Part shown: piece after piece, positions 17,127 through 26,693 of the stretch
Layout of the letters: the number at the start of each line of letters is the position of its first letter
Numbering within the stretch: position 1 is the stretch's first letter
From: Diaphorobacter sp. HDW4A
Lineage (GTDB): Bacteria; Pseudomonadota; Gammaproteobacteria; Burkholderiales; Burkholderiaceae_C
DNA length: 64,000 bases
NCBI RefSeq assembly: GCF_011305995.1
Contig: NZ_CP049910.1
Span: 5,156,001-5,220,000, forward strand
Direction of reading: 5' to 3'
Translations under genes and position numbers: made by a program
The notes under the pieces: model-generated
Databases searched by the model: none
What the model was told of the DNA's origin: nothing
What the model saw: the letters and a program-made list of their open reading frames with translations, nothing else

Positions 17127-18320
17127 ATGCAAGTGGGCTACTCCAAAGAAGACGAAGCATTCCGCATCACAATGCGCAACTGGTTCGAATCAGAATTCCC
17201 CCGCTTCAAAGCAGCGTGGCCAACAGAACCAGACCCCAACAATTTCGAATGGCGTCGTGCCTGGGAAGACCATGTCTGCCAGGCAGGCTGGTCAGGCCTC
17301 GGCTGGCCCGAACAATACGGCGGCAAGAACTGGCCGCTCACGCGCCAGGCGCTCTTCCATGAAGAGCAGGCGCGCATCGGTGCACCGCTCGGCGTGAACA
17401 TCATCGGCCACGGCATTCTTGCGCCCACGCTGATCCACTTCGCAAGCGACGCGCAGAAGGCACGCTACCTGCCGGGCATCCTGTCGAACAAGGACATCTG
17501 GTGCCAGGGCTATTCCGAGCCCGGCGCGGGTTCCGACCTCGCATCGCTTTCCACGCGCGCCGAGCGCCGTGACGATCACTATCTGCTGAACGGCCACAAG
17601 GTCTGGACCTCGTTCGCGCACATCGCGGACTACTGTTTTGTGCTCGCGCGCACCGACGCTTCGGCGCAGCGCCACAAGGGCATCAGCTTTTTGCTCGTCG
17701 ACATGAAGCTGCCTGGCGTGCGCGTCGAGCCCATCCGCCAGATCACCGGCGAGTCGGATTTCAACGAGGTCTTCTTTGATGACGTGAAGGTGCCGCTCGA
17801 CGCCCTCGTCGGCGAGGAAAACGGCGGCTGGCGTCTCGCCATGGCCGCCGCGAGCTTCGAGCGCGGCACGTATTTCATCCCGCGCCAGGTGCGCTTCACG
17901 CAGGAAGTCGCGGCGCTCAAGCAGCTCGCGGCCTCCGTCGTCGATGAAGGTACGGGCGAATCCAAACTCAGCGACCCGCATCTGCGCCGCGAGATCGCGC
18001 GCCTCGCGGTGGACAGCCATGTGCTCAAGCTCAAGACCTTCCGCGCGCTGACCAACGCGCTGCGCGGCGGCCCGCCGGGGCCGGAGGGATCTGCCACCAA
18101 GCTGCACTGGAGCGAATCGCACCAGAAGCTCATGGTGCTGGCAAACGAGGTGCTCGGCGAACGCGCACTCGTCGGTGCCGAGGCCATAGCACGCGACCGC
18201 GAGGCCTCGCTCTGGACGCGCGACTACCTGTGGACGCGTGCCGAGACGATTCTGGCGGGCACCTCCGAGGTGCAGCGCAACATCCTCGCCGAGCAGATGC
18301 TCCAACTGCCCAAGGGCTGA
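17127..18320 (+). CDS. acyl-CoA dehydrogenase, alpha-like partner (module A)
   Basis: FAD-dependent alpha,beta-dehydrogenation of an acyl-CoA. The 397-residue protein has the N-terminal helical domain, the FAD/substrate loop SEPGAGSDLASL, VWTSFAH, and the C-terminal GTSEVQRNILAEQ. A glutamate in SFERG (E245) sits where isovaleryl-CoA dehydrogenase-type enzymes keep the catalytic base. ATG 17127 is the first with homology; the open frame upstream covers the repeat. The next gene, 21 bp on, encodes a shorter relative. Together they resemble the two-subunit dehydrogenases of steroid side-chain catabolism, which is an inference from pairing and lengths. Confidence 0.88.
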   Translation: MQVGYSKEDEAFRITMRNWFESEFPRFKAAWPTEPDPNNFEWRRAWEDHVCQAGWSGLGWPEQYGGKNWPLTRQALFHEEQARIGAPLGVNIIGHGILAPTLIHFASDAQKARYLPGILSNKDIWCQGYSEPGAGSDLASLSTRAERRDDHYLLNGHKVWTSFAHIADYCFVLARTDASAQRHKGISFLLVDMKLPGVRVEPIRQITGESDFNEVFFDDVKVPLDALVGEENGGWRLAMAAASFERGTYFIPRQVRFTQEVAALKQLAASVVDEGTGESKLSDPHLRREIARLAVDSHVLKLKTFRALTNALRGGPPGPEGSATKLHWSESHQKLMVLANEVLGERALVGAEAIARDREASLWTRDYLWTRAETILAGTSEVQRNILAEQMLQLPKG

Positions 18321-18341
18321 GAACGGACGACAAAGAAAAAA

Positions 18342-19379
<1,038 letters not shown>

Positions 19380-19431
19380 TGTCGGACGCAGCGCAGATGT
19401 GGGGCGGGGCACGTCGTACACTGCCGCCTCT

Positions 19432-20307
19432 ATGAGTGCCGCTGCTGCATCCCCTTCTCCTTCTTCACTGTCCTTTCTCGGGCAGATCAGGCAACTGATG
19501 GACACCCTTCCCCCGTCCGAGCGGCGGTTGGGGGAGTTCATCCTCGATTTTCCGGGCGATCTGGCGAGCTACAACGCCTCGGAACTCGCGGAGCTGGTGG
19601 GCGTGTCCAACGCCACGGTCACGCGCTTCACGCGGCGGCTCGGCTATGCGGGCTACGAGGAGGCGCGCCGCCATGCGCGTGAGGAGCGCTCGCGCGGGTC
19701 GCCGCTGTTCGTGGCCTGGCCGGATGCGGGCGGCGATGCCAGCGGCTTTGTCGCCGAGCACATCCAGCAGGCCTGCGAGAACATGGCCGCCACGTTCTCG
19801 CAGATCGATGAGGCCCTGATCGACGAGATCGCGAACGCCATCTGCGCAGCGCGCAGCGTGCTGTTTCTCGGCTACCGTAACAACCGCAACTTCGCGGCTT
19901 ATTTGCGCTGGCAGCTCGCGCAACTGTTGTCCGGCACTCAGGTGATTCCGGGCGCGGGCGAGACGTTGGCCGAATACGCGGTGGACACGGGCGAGAAGAC
20001 CGTGCTTGTCGTGTTCGCGCTGCGCCGCAGCCTGCCGATTGCCGCCCGCTTCGCCGCTAGCGCCGCGCGGGCGGGGGCGCAGGTGGTTTATGTGACCGAT
20101 CAGCTCTCGGGTGCGGCCAACGTGCCTGCGCGTTGGGTACTGCGCTGTCACAGCGCAGCGCCGGGGCCTCTGGACAATCACGTCGCGGCGATCATGCTGT
20201 GCGATCTCATCGCCACGCGAGTCATGCGGCGCGCAGGTGCAGCCGGTCGTCGTCGGCTCACCACCGTAGAAGCCGAACACGATTCCCTCTCCGAGTTGAA
20301 GCTTTAG
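19432..20307 (+). CDS. MurR/RpiR-family transcriptional regulator
   Basis: Regulator of 291 residues. The N-terminal HTH_6 domain (about 15-90) has PPSERRLGEFIL and SNATVTRFTRRLGY. The C-terminal SIS domain (about 130-275) has SVLFLGYRNNRNFAAYLRWQL. RpiR proteins sense sugar phosphates or related ligands. ATG 19432 was preferred to an upstream in-frame start because the homologous helix begins shortly after it. It lies directly ahead of the MFS/racemase/porin genes and probably controls them through the AT-rich symmetric site at 20507. Confidence 0.85.
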   Translation: MSAAAASPSPSSLSFLGQIRQLMDTLPPSERRLGEFILDFPGDLASYNASELAELVGVSNATVTRFTRRLGYAGYEEARRHAREERSRGSPLFVAWPDAGGDASGFVAEHIQQACENMAATFSQIDEALIDEIANAICAARSVLFLGYRNNRNFAAYLRWQLAQLLSGTQVIPGAGETLAEYAVDTGEKTVLVVFALRRSLPIAARFAASAARAGAQVVYVTDQLSGAANVPARWVLRCHSAAPGPLDNHVAAIMLCDLIATRVMRRAGAAGRRRLTTVEAEHDSLSELKL

Positions 20308-20652
20308 TTTTTTGGGCTTTGGTTCGTCATTCGTTGGGGGGGCGGCAATACAGCCCCTCATGCTGCGTTGTCGAAGCCTTGCCTGAGGGGCAGTCTTGCC
20401 GTTGGGGTGGTGGATTCGAGCGTCCGCTTCGCTTCGCAGGCTTGCTGTTTGAAGTCCGGAAACCAAATCCGGGGAAATCCCTGTCGACTGTTGTTCGTGG
20501 GTGGTGGAAAATTTATTTTCAAATTTCAACTGGCATGAAAACTGCTTTTCTTGTTTCGGGGGTGTGTTTCACGCCCCAAGTCGGGGCAGATCATCGTCAG
20601 AGCGTTCGCCCTCTTCCCATCTTCCACAGACAAATTTGCAGGGAGCAAGAGC
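20308..20652. other. 345-bp promoter region of MFS/racemase locus
   Basis: It holds an imperfect stem gcccctca (20353-20360)/tgaggggc (20384-20391) that may end the rpiR transcript, then the A/T-rich symmetric site at 20507-20527. A ribosome site (gggag) stands before the MFS start. No gene was seen. Confidence 0.45.
20507..20527. promoter_or_regulatory. candidate RpiR operator
   Basis: The inverted sequence gaaaatttattttc (20507-20520) is followed by aaatttc in a short AT-rich patch. RpiR-family regulators favour A/T-rich palindromes of this kind. Assignment rests on position. Confidence 0.4.
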
Positions 20653-22125
20653 ATGGCTGCAGGACCCACGGTTTCGTCATCCGCACCTAGAAACGCGCAG
20701 ATGCGCCAATTGGAGGCGGCTCTGGATGGCATTGGTGCGACGCGTTCGCACAAGACCATCATCTTTCTGGTGGTATGCGGCGTGCTGTTCGACGTGTTCG
20801 AGCAGAACGCCGTGGGCCTGGTCGGGCCGTTGCTGCGCGAGCAGTGGGGCTTGAGCGGGGCGGACATCGGCTTTCTCAACACCATCACGTTCATCGCGGC
20901 GGCCATCGGGCGGCTGGGGTCGGGGTACTGCGCGGACCGGTTTGGTCGGCGCTTCATGCTCAATGTGAATCTGGGCCTGTTCACCATCGGTGCGATTGCC
21001 TGTGCGCTAGCACCGAACTACGCGTTTCTGGCGGTGGCGCGCTTCATCGTGGGGCTGGGGCTCGGCGGTGAGATCACCACGGCGGTGACCATGCTGGCCG
21101 AGTTCTGCTCGGCGCGTTTTCGCGGCACGGCGGTGGGGCTGATCAACGTTGGCGGTGGCGGTCTGGGCAACATGCTCGCGCCCGCTTTCGCGCTTGGGGT
21201 GTTCGCGATCTTTCCGGGAGAGAACGCGTGGCGCTGGCTGTTTGGCTGTCTGGTGCTGCCAGCGGTGTTCATCGTTTTCTATCGCCGCTTCGTGCCCGAG
21301 ACGCCGCGCTTTCTGCTCTCGCAGGGCCGGGTGAAGGAGGCCAACGAGGTGCTGTCGATGCTGGCCGCAGGCAAGCTTGCCAACGGCCAATACGAGTACC
21401 GCGAATTCATCACGGAAGCATCGAAGGTCGACGCGCAGAACGCATCGAACGAGCCACGCGTGCGTTTGGCCGACATCTTCCGCAACGGCTATCTGCGCCG
21501 CACGGCGGCGGTCGGCACCGCGTCGTGGATGACGTTTGGCGCGCAGCTCTCGGTGCTTACGCTGATGCCGACGATTCTGGTTTCGCAGGGCTACTCGATC
21601 ACCAAAAGTTTCGCATTCACCATCGTGATGCAGAGCGGCAGCCTGCTGGGCGCGATCACCGCATCCTTGCTGGGTTACAAGTTTCCGCGCAAACGTGTGC
21701 TCACTATCGGCGCCATCGCGGCATGCCTGGCGGGTCTGGCGTTCGGCAATCTCACGAGCAGCGTTGCGATGGTGCTGATCTTCGGCGCGCTGTTCCAGTT
21801 CTGCGTGCTCACGCTCAACACCTCTATCTGGATCTTCGCGCCCGAGCTGTATCCCACGCGCATGCGCGGTCTGGGCACATCGTTCCTGCTTGCGCTTGGA
21901 ACGGTGGGCGGCGCGCTGTCGCAGATGCTTGCGGGCAAGATCTTCGACCTGCATGGCGTGGCCGGCATGTTCACGATGATCGCTGTGATGTACGCGATCT
22001 TTGCGGTGGCCGTGCAGTTTGCGCCGGAGACCTTTGGCAAGTCCATCGAGCAGGATGGCGACGCGCCGGACTCCGGATTCGTGGCGACGAGTTCGACCGG
22101 TTCAACGACGGCGTCCGCGCATTGA
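20653..22125 (+). CDS. MFS transporter (sugar/aromatic acid symporter type)
   Basis: Twelve-helix inner-membrane carrier of 490 residues. The MFS signature between TM2 and TM3 is present (GRLGSGYCADRFGRRFM), with its echo in the second half near FPRKRVLTIG and the TM4-5 pattern ARFIVGLGLGGEITTAVTMLAE. The PETPRFLLSQGR loop after TM6 is typical of the SP/AAHS groups. ATG 20653 has a GGGAG site upstream; an in-frame start 100 bp earlier is less likely. It is followed by the racemase gene after 61 bp. The substrate is unknown. Confidence 0.88.
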   Translation: MAAGPTVSSSAPRNAQMRQLEAALDGIGATRSHKTIIFLVVCGVLFDVFEQNAVGLVGPLLREQWGLSGADIGFLNTITFIAAAIGRLGSGYCADRFGRRFMLNVNLGLFTIGAIACALAPNYAFLAVARFIVGLGLGGEITTAVTMLAEFCSARFRGTAVGLINVGGGGLGNMLAPAFALGVFAIFPGENAWRWLFGCLVLPAVFIVFYRRFVPETPRFLLSQGRVKEANEVLSMLAAGKLANGQYEYREFITEASKVDAQNASNEPRVRLADIFRNGYLRRTAAVGTASWMTFGAQLSVLTLMPTILVSQGYSITKSFAFTIVMQSGSLLGAITASLLGYKFPRKRVLTIGAIAACLAGLAFGNLTSSVAMVLIFGALFQFCVLTLNTSIWIFAPELYPTRMRGLGTSFLLALGTVGGALSQMLAGKIFDLHGVAGMFTMIAVMYAIFAVAVQFAPETFGKSIEQDGDAPDSGFVATSSTGSTTASAH

Positions 22126-22186
22126 GCTCGGACGTCCATTCCTCCGCATAGCCGACATCTTTTTGAACGAACAGCGATTTCCCCAC

Positions 22187-22858
22187 ATGACGCAGCGGAC
22201 CGTGCTCCTGATCAACCCCAACACCTCGCAGGCGACCACCGCAGCGATGCACCGGCTTGCGCGCGCATCGCTGCCGCAGGGGCTGGAACTCAGAAGCGTG
22301 ACCGCCGAGCGCGGCGCCAGCATGATCACCAACGATGCCGAACTGGCCACGTCGGTGGAGCAGGTGCTTGAGCTGGGCCGGAGGCTCGCGCTGGAGGTTG
22401 ACGCTGTCGTCATCGGGGCGTTCGGAAACCCGGGGCTGGCGGCACTGCGCGGTGCGTTGTCGATTCCCGTGATCGGCATCGGCGAGGCGTCGATGCGCGA
22501 GGCCGCATTGGGCGGCAGGCGCTTTGGCGTGGCAACCACCACGCCGGGACTCGAAGCATCGATTGCCGCGTCTGCACAGGCATTGGGATTGAGCGCGCTG
22601 TTCTGCGGCAGTCGCATTCCGGCGTCCGATCCGCTGGCACTCGCGCGTGATCCGCAACTGCAGGACGAGGCGCTTGCGCAGGCCATCGCGGACTGCATCG
22701 TGCATGACGGAGCGCAGGCCGTGATCGTTGGCGGCGGGCCGTTGTCGGAAAGTGCAGAGCGCATTGCTCCGCGCTTTCAAGTACCAGTGATCTCGCCGGT
22801 CGCCGCAGCCATGCGGGACATCGCATCGCTCCCGAGGTTCGAGCGACAGCGCAACTAG
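22187..22858 (+). CDS. aspartate/glutamate/hydantoin racemase family protein
   Basis: Cofactor-independent racemase-fold protein of 223 residues. It begins LLINPNTSQATT, the hallmark of hydantoin/allantoin racemases, and the first-half catalytic loop lies around VIGAFGNPGL. In many hydantoin racemases this position is a Cys; here the loop reads GAFGNPGL and no Cys is visible. The second catalytic block reads QAVIVGGGPLS, where a Cys is also common (GCAG). Both cysteines may therefore be missing, so racemase activity is doubtful. It lies in the RpiR-MFS-porin locus and may act on the imported ligand. Confidence 0.75.
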   Translation: MTQRTVLLINPNTSQATTAAMHRLARASLPQGLELRSVTAERGASMITNDAELATSVEQVLELGRRLALEVDAVVIGAFGNPGLAALRGALSIPVIGIGEASMREAALGGRRFGVATTTPGLEASIAASAQALGLSALFCGSRIPASDPLALARDPQLQDEALAQAIADCIVHDGAQAVIVGGGPLSESAERIAPRFQVPVISPVAAAMRDIASLPRFERQRN

Positions 22859-22982
22859 CGCACACACTCCAGCCAACCACTCATTCGAAGGCTGTCGGCA
22901 CGCCACTTTGGACGTGTGCGGGGCGCAGCCTTGTCCAAAGCGTTCACACGATTCACTTCATTCTTTCGGATTCATCACCATC

Positions 22983-24038
22983 ATGAAGACCCCATCGATT
23001 CAAACCGCCATCGCGTTGAGCCTGCTCTGCCTTGGCACCAGCACGTTTGCACAGTCGTCGCGCGGCCTGCCCACAGGTTCGGGCTCGTCGCTCAACATCT
23101 ACGGCACCGCTGCCACGGAGCTGGTGCATGTTTCCAACTTCAACGACGGCAGCCGCATCGGCAACTCGACCCGGCTTGAGAACAGCAAGGTCACCGCGTC
23201 ACGTCTCGGTTTCATCGGCTCGGAAGACCTGGGCGGTGGGCTTTCCAGCGTGTTCAATCTGGAGATGGGCTATGCGCTTGACACCGGCACGCAATCCAGC
23301 GCGAGCTACTTCTTCAATCGCGGCAGCTATGTGGGTCTGCGTGGTGGTTTTGGCACGATGACCGTGGGTCGCCAGTGGGATGTGGAAGATGACGTTTTGG
23401 GCCGCTATTTCATCTTCGGCGGCTACGGTGTCTTCCAGTTCAGCGAGTTCGCCGCGATCAGCGACACGGTGGCGAATTCGGTGAAGTACGTCACGCCCGC
23501 CATGGGCGGCGTGACGGCGCGGGCGCTTTATGGTTTCGGCGAAGGAGCGACCAGCGGCCACACCACGGAATTCGCGCTCAACTACGCGGCGGGTGGCCCC
23601 TTCGAAGCTGGTGCCACCTATCGTCGCCAGAAGGCCGCGACGGGCTACAGCACGCAGCTCGTCACGCTGGGTGCAAGCTACATGCTGCCCGTCACATCGG
23701 CAGGCAAGTTCCGTCTGCACGGTGGCTACGCCTACAGCAAGCCCGAGGACCCGGTGGCACGCAAGACGTCGGCCTACGACGTGGGCGTGGTCTGGGGCCT
23801 GCCGTCCGCCAACGCCAACCTCACGCTCGACTACGTCGCCCGCGATCAGCGTGGCACCGACAACGACAGCCGTTTCGTGCGCCTCGGCGGGGAATACTTT
23901 CTGTCCAAGCGGACTTCGTTCATCGCCAACGTCGTGTCGCTCACCAACAAGGGCAACGCCAGCCAGAAGTTCTTCGGACAGGGCGCGCAAGGCAAAGGAC
24001 AGCGCGTGCTCAGCGTGGGGCTGAGGCACGCGTTTTGA
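22983..24038 (+). CDS. general porin, Gram-negative trimeric type
   Basis: Outer-membrane beta-barrel of 351 residues. The signal peptide ends TSTFAQ. It then shows the betaproteobacterial porin landmarks: SSLNIYGTAATELVHV, SRLGFIGSEDLGGGLSSVF, GSYVGLRGGFGTMTVGRQ and the terminal LRHAF. It would admit small anions or solutes to the periplasm. It follows the racemase gene after 124 bp, probably in the same regulon. An in-frame upstream start exists, but ATG 22983 gives a proper signal peptide. Confidence 0.9.
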   Translation: MKTPSIQTAIALSLLCLGTSTFAQSSRGLPTGSGSSLNIYGTAATELVHVSNFNDGSRIGNSTRLENSKVTASRLGFIGSEDLGGGLSSVFNLEMGYALDTGTQSSASYFFNRGSYVGLRGGFGTMTVGRQWDVEDDVLGRYFIFGGYGVFQFSEFAAISDTVANSVKYVTPAMGGVTARALYGFGEGATSGHTTEFALNYAAGGPFEAGATYRRQKAATGYSTQLVTLGASYMLPVTSAGKFRLHGGYAYSKPEDPVARKTSAYDVGVVWGLPSANANLTLDYVARDQRGTDNDSRFVRLGGEYFLSKRTSFIANVVSLTNKGNASQKFFGQGAQGKGQRVLSVGLRHAF

Positions 24039-24050
24039 TGCGTCAAGCCG

Positions 24051-25037
24051 TCAGTCTTCCTTCATCCCTGTGGCCTTCACCACCTCGCCAAGCCGCATGC
24101 GTTCTTCGTCCACGAACTTCACAAACGAAGCGCGTGTGCCGCCAATGGCCTCGATGCCCATGCCTTTGAGACGTTCGATGGTCTTGGGGTCTTTCATGGC
24201 CTTGTCGACGGCGTTGGCGACTTTGTCGAGGACTTCGGGCGGTGTGCCTGCCGGGGCGTGCACACCGGCCCAGTGAGCGATCTTGATGTCGCCAAAGCCT
24301 TGCTCGCCTGCCGTGGGCAGGTCGGGCCAGGCGGAGATGCGCTGCGTCCAGGTGGTGGCCAGCGCCTTGAGCTTGCCGCTCTTGAGATATGGCAGCACGA
24401 CGATGCTGGCCTCTGACGTGGCTTCGATCTGGTTGCCGAGTACGGCGGTCACCGATTCTGAGCCGCTCTTGTAGGGCACGAGGTCGAGTTTGGCGCCGTA
24501 TTTGGAGGTCAGCAGACCCTCGACGAAATGTGGTGTGCTGCCGTTGCCTGCGGTGCCAAAGTGCAGGCCTGCGCCGCTCTTGGATTTGGCGACGAAGTCC
24601 TTCAGATCCTTGTAGGGCGAATTGGCGGGAACGATGATGACCGAGGGGGCGAGGCCGATCATCACAACAGGCACAAGGTCGCTGTCCTTGTACGGCACCT
24701 TGCGGATCATGCTGTTGGAGATCACGCCTGCAGCGCTCACGAGGAAGGTGTAACCATCCGGCGCGGCTTTGGCCACCACATCGGTGCCGAGCACCGCGCC
24801 CGCACCAGGCTTGTTGTCCACAATGATGGATTGCCCCAGCACTTTGGAGGCTCCTTCGGCTGCCGCGCGGGCGAGCAGGTCGTTGGCTCCGCCAGCCGAA
24901 AAGGGTACGACAAAACGGATCGGGTGCGACGGCCAGGCGTCGGCTGCCAGTACGCTAGTGGTTAGTGGAGCGATAAAGGCGGCCGTGATGGCGGAGGCGA
25001 TCAGGCCTCGACGGGTGGTGCGTTGTTGCGTCAACAT
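24051..25037 (-). CDS. Bug-family periplasmic substrate-binding protein
   Basis: TTT receptor of 328 residues with signal peptide ending TSVLAADAW. Bug motifs: WPSHPIRFVVPFSAGGAND, IIVDNKPGAGAVLG, AAPDGYTFL and LDLVPYKSGSESVTAVLG. It is convergent with the porin gene (12 bp between stops) and has its own 253-bp upstream region. It probably serves the RpiR locus, though on its own transcript. There is no TctAB partner in the window. Confidence 0.92.
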   Translation of the reverse strand: MLTQQRTTRRGLIASAITAAFIAPLTTSVLAADAWPSHPIRFVVPFSAGGANDLLARAAAEGASKVLGQSIIVDNKPGAGAVLGTDVVAKAAPDGYTFLVSAAGVISNSMIRKVPYKDSDLVPVVMIGLAPSVIIVPANSPYKDLKDFVAKSKSGAGLHFGTAGNGSTPHFVEGLLTSKYGAKLDLVPYKSGSESVTAVLGNQIEATSEASIVVLPYLKSGKLKALATTWTQRISAWPDLPTAGEQGFGDIKIAHWAGVHAPAGTPPEVLDKVANAVDKAMKDPKTIERLKGMGIEAIGGTRASFVKFVDEERMRLGEVVKATGMKED

Positions 25038-25221
25038 GTTGTATGGAAATCTGGTTGAAACAAAGGCGACGTTTGCTGCAAGTCATGTGCCAGAGTCCCG
25101 AACATGCACTTACGGTTTCGCTCGCCTATATGCAAGTACCTGTTTTTACTATGAAAACAGGTAGAAAAGATTTTGCAACGACGCTCACCGCTGTGCGCAA
25201 ATGGCTTGGGAAGCCTGCTTT

Positions 25222-25290
25222 TTGCCCAATGCCATTGCTATGTTGAAACAAGGACCTCAGTTCTGAAATCCTTGCGGTCGCATTGGGCAA
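25222..25290. repeat. nested inverted repeat after DAHP synthase gene
   Basis: A perfect 11-bp inverted repeat ttgcccaatgc (25222-25232)/gcattgggcaa (25280-25290) encloses a second, caagga/tccttg. It abuts the DAHP synthase stop codon. It may be a transcript end structure; no T tract is present. Confidence 0.45.
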
Positions 25291-26421
25291 TCAACCGGCG
25301 TTGCGTTTGATCCGTCTTGCGCGAACGGCTTCTGCGAGCTTTTCGAGCACCGGCACGGTCTGGTCGAAGCTGATGCAGGCGTCGGTGACCGACACGCCGT
25401 GTTTCAGCGCTTGGCCTTCGACGATGTCCTGGCGGCCTTCTTCGAGGTGGCTCTCGACCATCACGCCCATGATGCGCGCATCGCCCGCTGACACCTGTTT
25501 TGCGACATCCTCGGCCACGGTGATCTGGCGGGAGTGTTGCTTGCTGCTATTGGCGTGCGAGAGGTCGATCATCACCTGTTCGCGCAGGCCTGATTTCTGC
25601 AGCAGCGCGCAGGCCGCGTTGACGTCGTCGGCGCTGTAGTTGGGCTGCTTGCCGCCGCGCAGAATCACGTGGCAGTCCTTGTTGCCGCGCGTCTCGAAGA
25701 TGGCGCTCTGGCCCATCTTGGTCATGCCCATGAAGGCATGTGCCGATTCGGCGGCCTGGATGGCGTCGGTGGCGACCTTCACGCCGCCGTCCGTACCATT
25801 CTTGAAGCCCACTGGGCAGGAGAGCCCGCTTGCGAGTTGTCGATGGCTTTGGCTCTCCGTCGTGCGTGCGCCGATGGCACCCCAGCTGACCAGATCGCTG
25901 ATGAACTGAGGCGAGAGCAGGTCGAGGAATTCGGTCGCCACGGGCAGGCCGAGTTCGAGGATGTCGAGCAGCAGCGCGCGCGCCATCTGCACGCCGTCGT
26001 TGATGGCGAAGCTGCCATCCATGCGCGGATCGTTGATGTAGCCCTTCCAGCCCACCGTGGTGCGCGGTTTCTCGAAGTACACGCGCATCACCACCAGCAG
26101 GTCGGCGGACAGTGCCTCGGCCTGCTTCTTGAGCTTGCAGGCGTATTCGATGGCCTGGTCGTGATCGTGAATCGAGCACGGGCCGACCACCACCACCAGA
26201 CGGTCGTCCTGACCGTGGAGCACGCGCGAGATGGCGGCGCGGCTGCCTTCGACCACTTCGAGCGCTGATGGCGGCGTGGGCAGCCATTCCTGAAGCAGCG
26301 CGGGCGTGACCAGTGGGCGAACTTCCTTGATGCGCACGTCGTCGATGCGCGTGGTGTCCAGCGTGGAAATCTTGGGCTTGTGGGAAGCGGCGGCTGACGT
26401 GGGGGTGGTTGTCTGAGTCAT
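25291..26421 (-). CDS. aroG: 3-deoxy-7-phosphoheptulonate synthase (DAHP synthase), class I
   Basis: First enzyme of aromatic amino-acid synthesis: phosphoenolpyruvate plus erythrose-4-phosphate to DAHP, in the cytoplasm. The 376-residue product (ATG 26421; another ATG ten codons earlier is possible) has GPCSIHD, KPRTTVGWKG, the GARTTESQSHR block and SHANSSKQH, all diagnostic of the AroF/G/H type. Members are feedback-inhibited by an aromatic amino acid; which one cannot be stated. The upstream region contains a possible aromatic-codon leader peptide at 26462-26542. It is divergent from the RHS gene. Confidence 0.93.
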   Translation of the reverse strand: MTQTTTPTSAAASHKPKISTLDTTRIDDVRIKEVRPLVTPALLQEWLPTPPSALEVVEGSRAAISRVLHGQDDRLVVVVGPCSIHDHDQAIEYACKLKKQAEALSADLLVVMRVYFEKPRTTVGWKGYINDPRMDGSFAINDGVQMARALLLDILELGLPVATEFLDLLSPQFISDLVSWGAIGARTTESQSHRQLASGLSCPVGFKNGTDGGVKVATDAIQAAESAHAFMGMTKMGQSAIFETRGNKDCHVILRGGKQPNYSADDVNAACALLQKSGLREQVMIDLSHANSSKQHSRQITVAEDVAKQVSAGDARIMGVMVESHLEEGRQDIVEGQALKHGVSVTDACISFDQTVPVLEKLAEAVRARRIKRNAG

Positions 26422-26461
26422 GGTGCTGCCATTGTCCCGCATGCGCTGCATTCACTCCGTT

Positions 26462-26542
26462 TCAGGGATTTACGCGTTGGTTTCCAAAACAGCAAAACGG
26501 ATACCAATGGACTCCGCTTGTTTCCCGGACCCTTTGAGCCAT
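26462..26542 (-). CDS. possible aromatic leader peptide upstream of DAHP synthase
   Basis: A 26-codon ORF ends 40 bp before the DAHP synthase ATG and encodes the run HWYPFCCF, with Trp, Tyr and two Phe in eight residues. That would suit translation-coupled attenuation by aromatic amino acids. Against it, no ribosome site is clear and the same bases form an inverted repeat (ttggtttcc 26477-26485/ggataccaa 26499-26507, one mismatch). The codon pattern may therefore be a by-product of an operator. Speculative. Confidence 0.3.
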   Translation of the reverse strand: MAQRVRETSGVHWYPFCCFGNQRVNP

Positions 26543-26693
26543 TCCAAACGCCATTCGTTCAGGTGGTGAAACCATGAACTTTTCACGGCTTGTCTGCGCG
26601 GACGCTCTGTTTTTTCTCATCCGCCGCGCTCGGGCGCCATCACACAAGAACACCAATACACATCACATCGCCTGTGAATGGAGGGAATCGCAC

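Noticed and set aside
20353..20391. A terminator after the RpiR gene.
   Set aside because: Only an 8-bp stem with a 23-base loop and no T tract; mentioned in the intergenic entry but not listed as a terminator.
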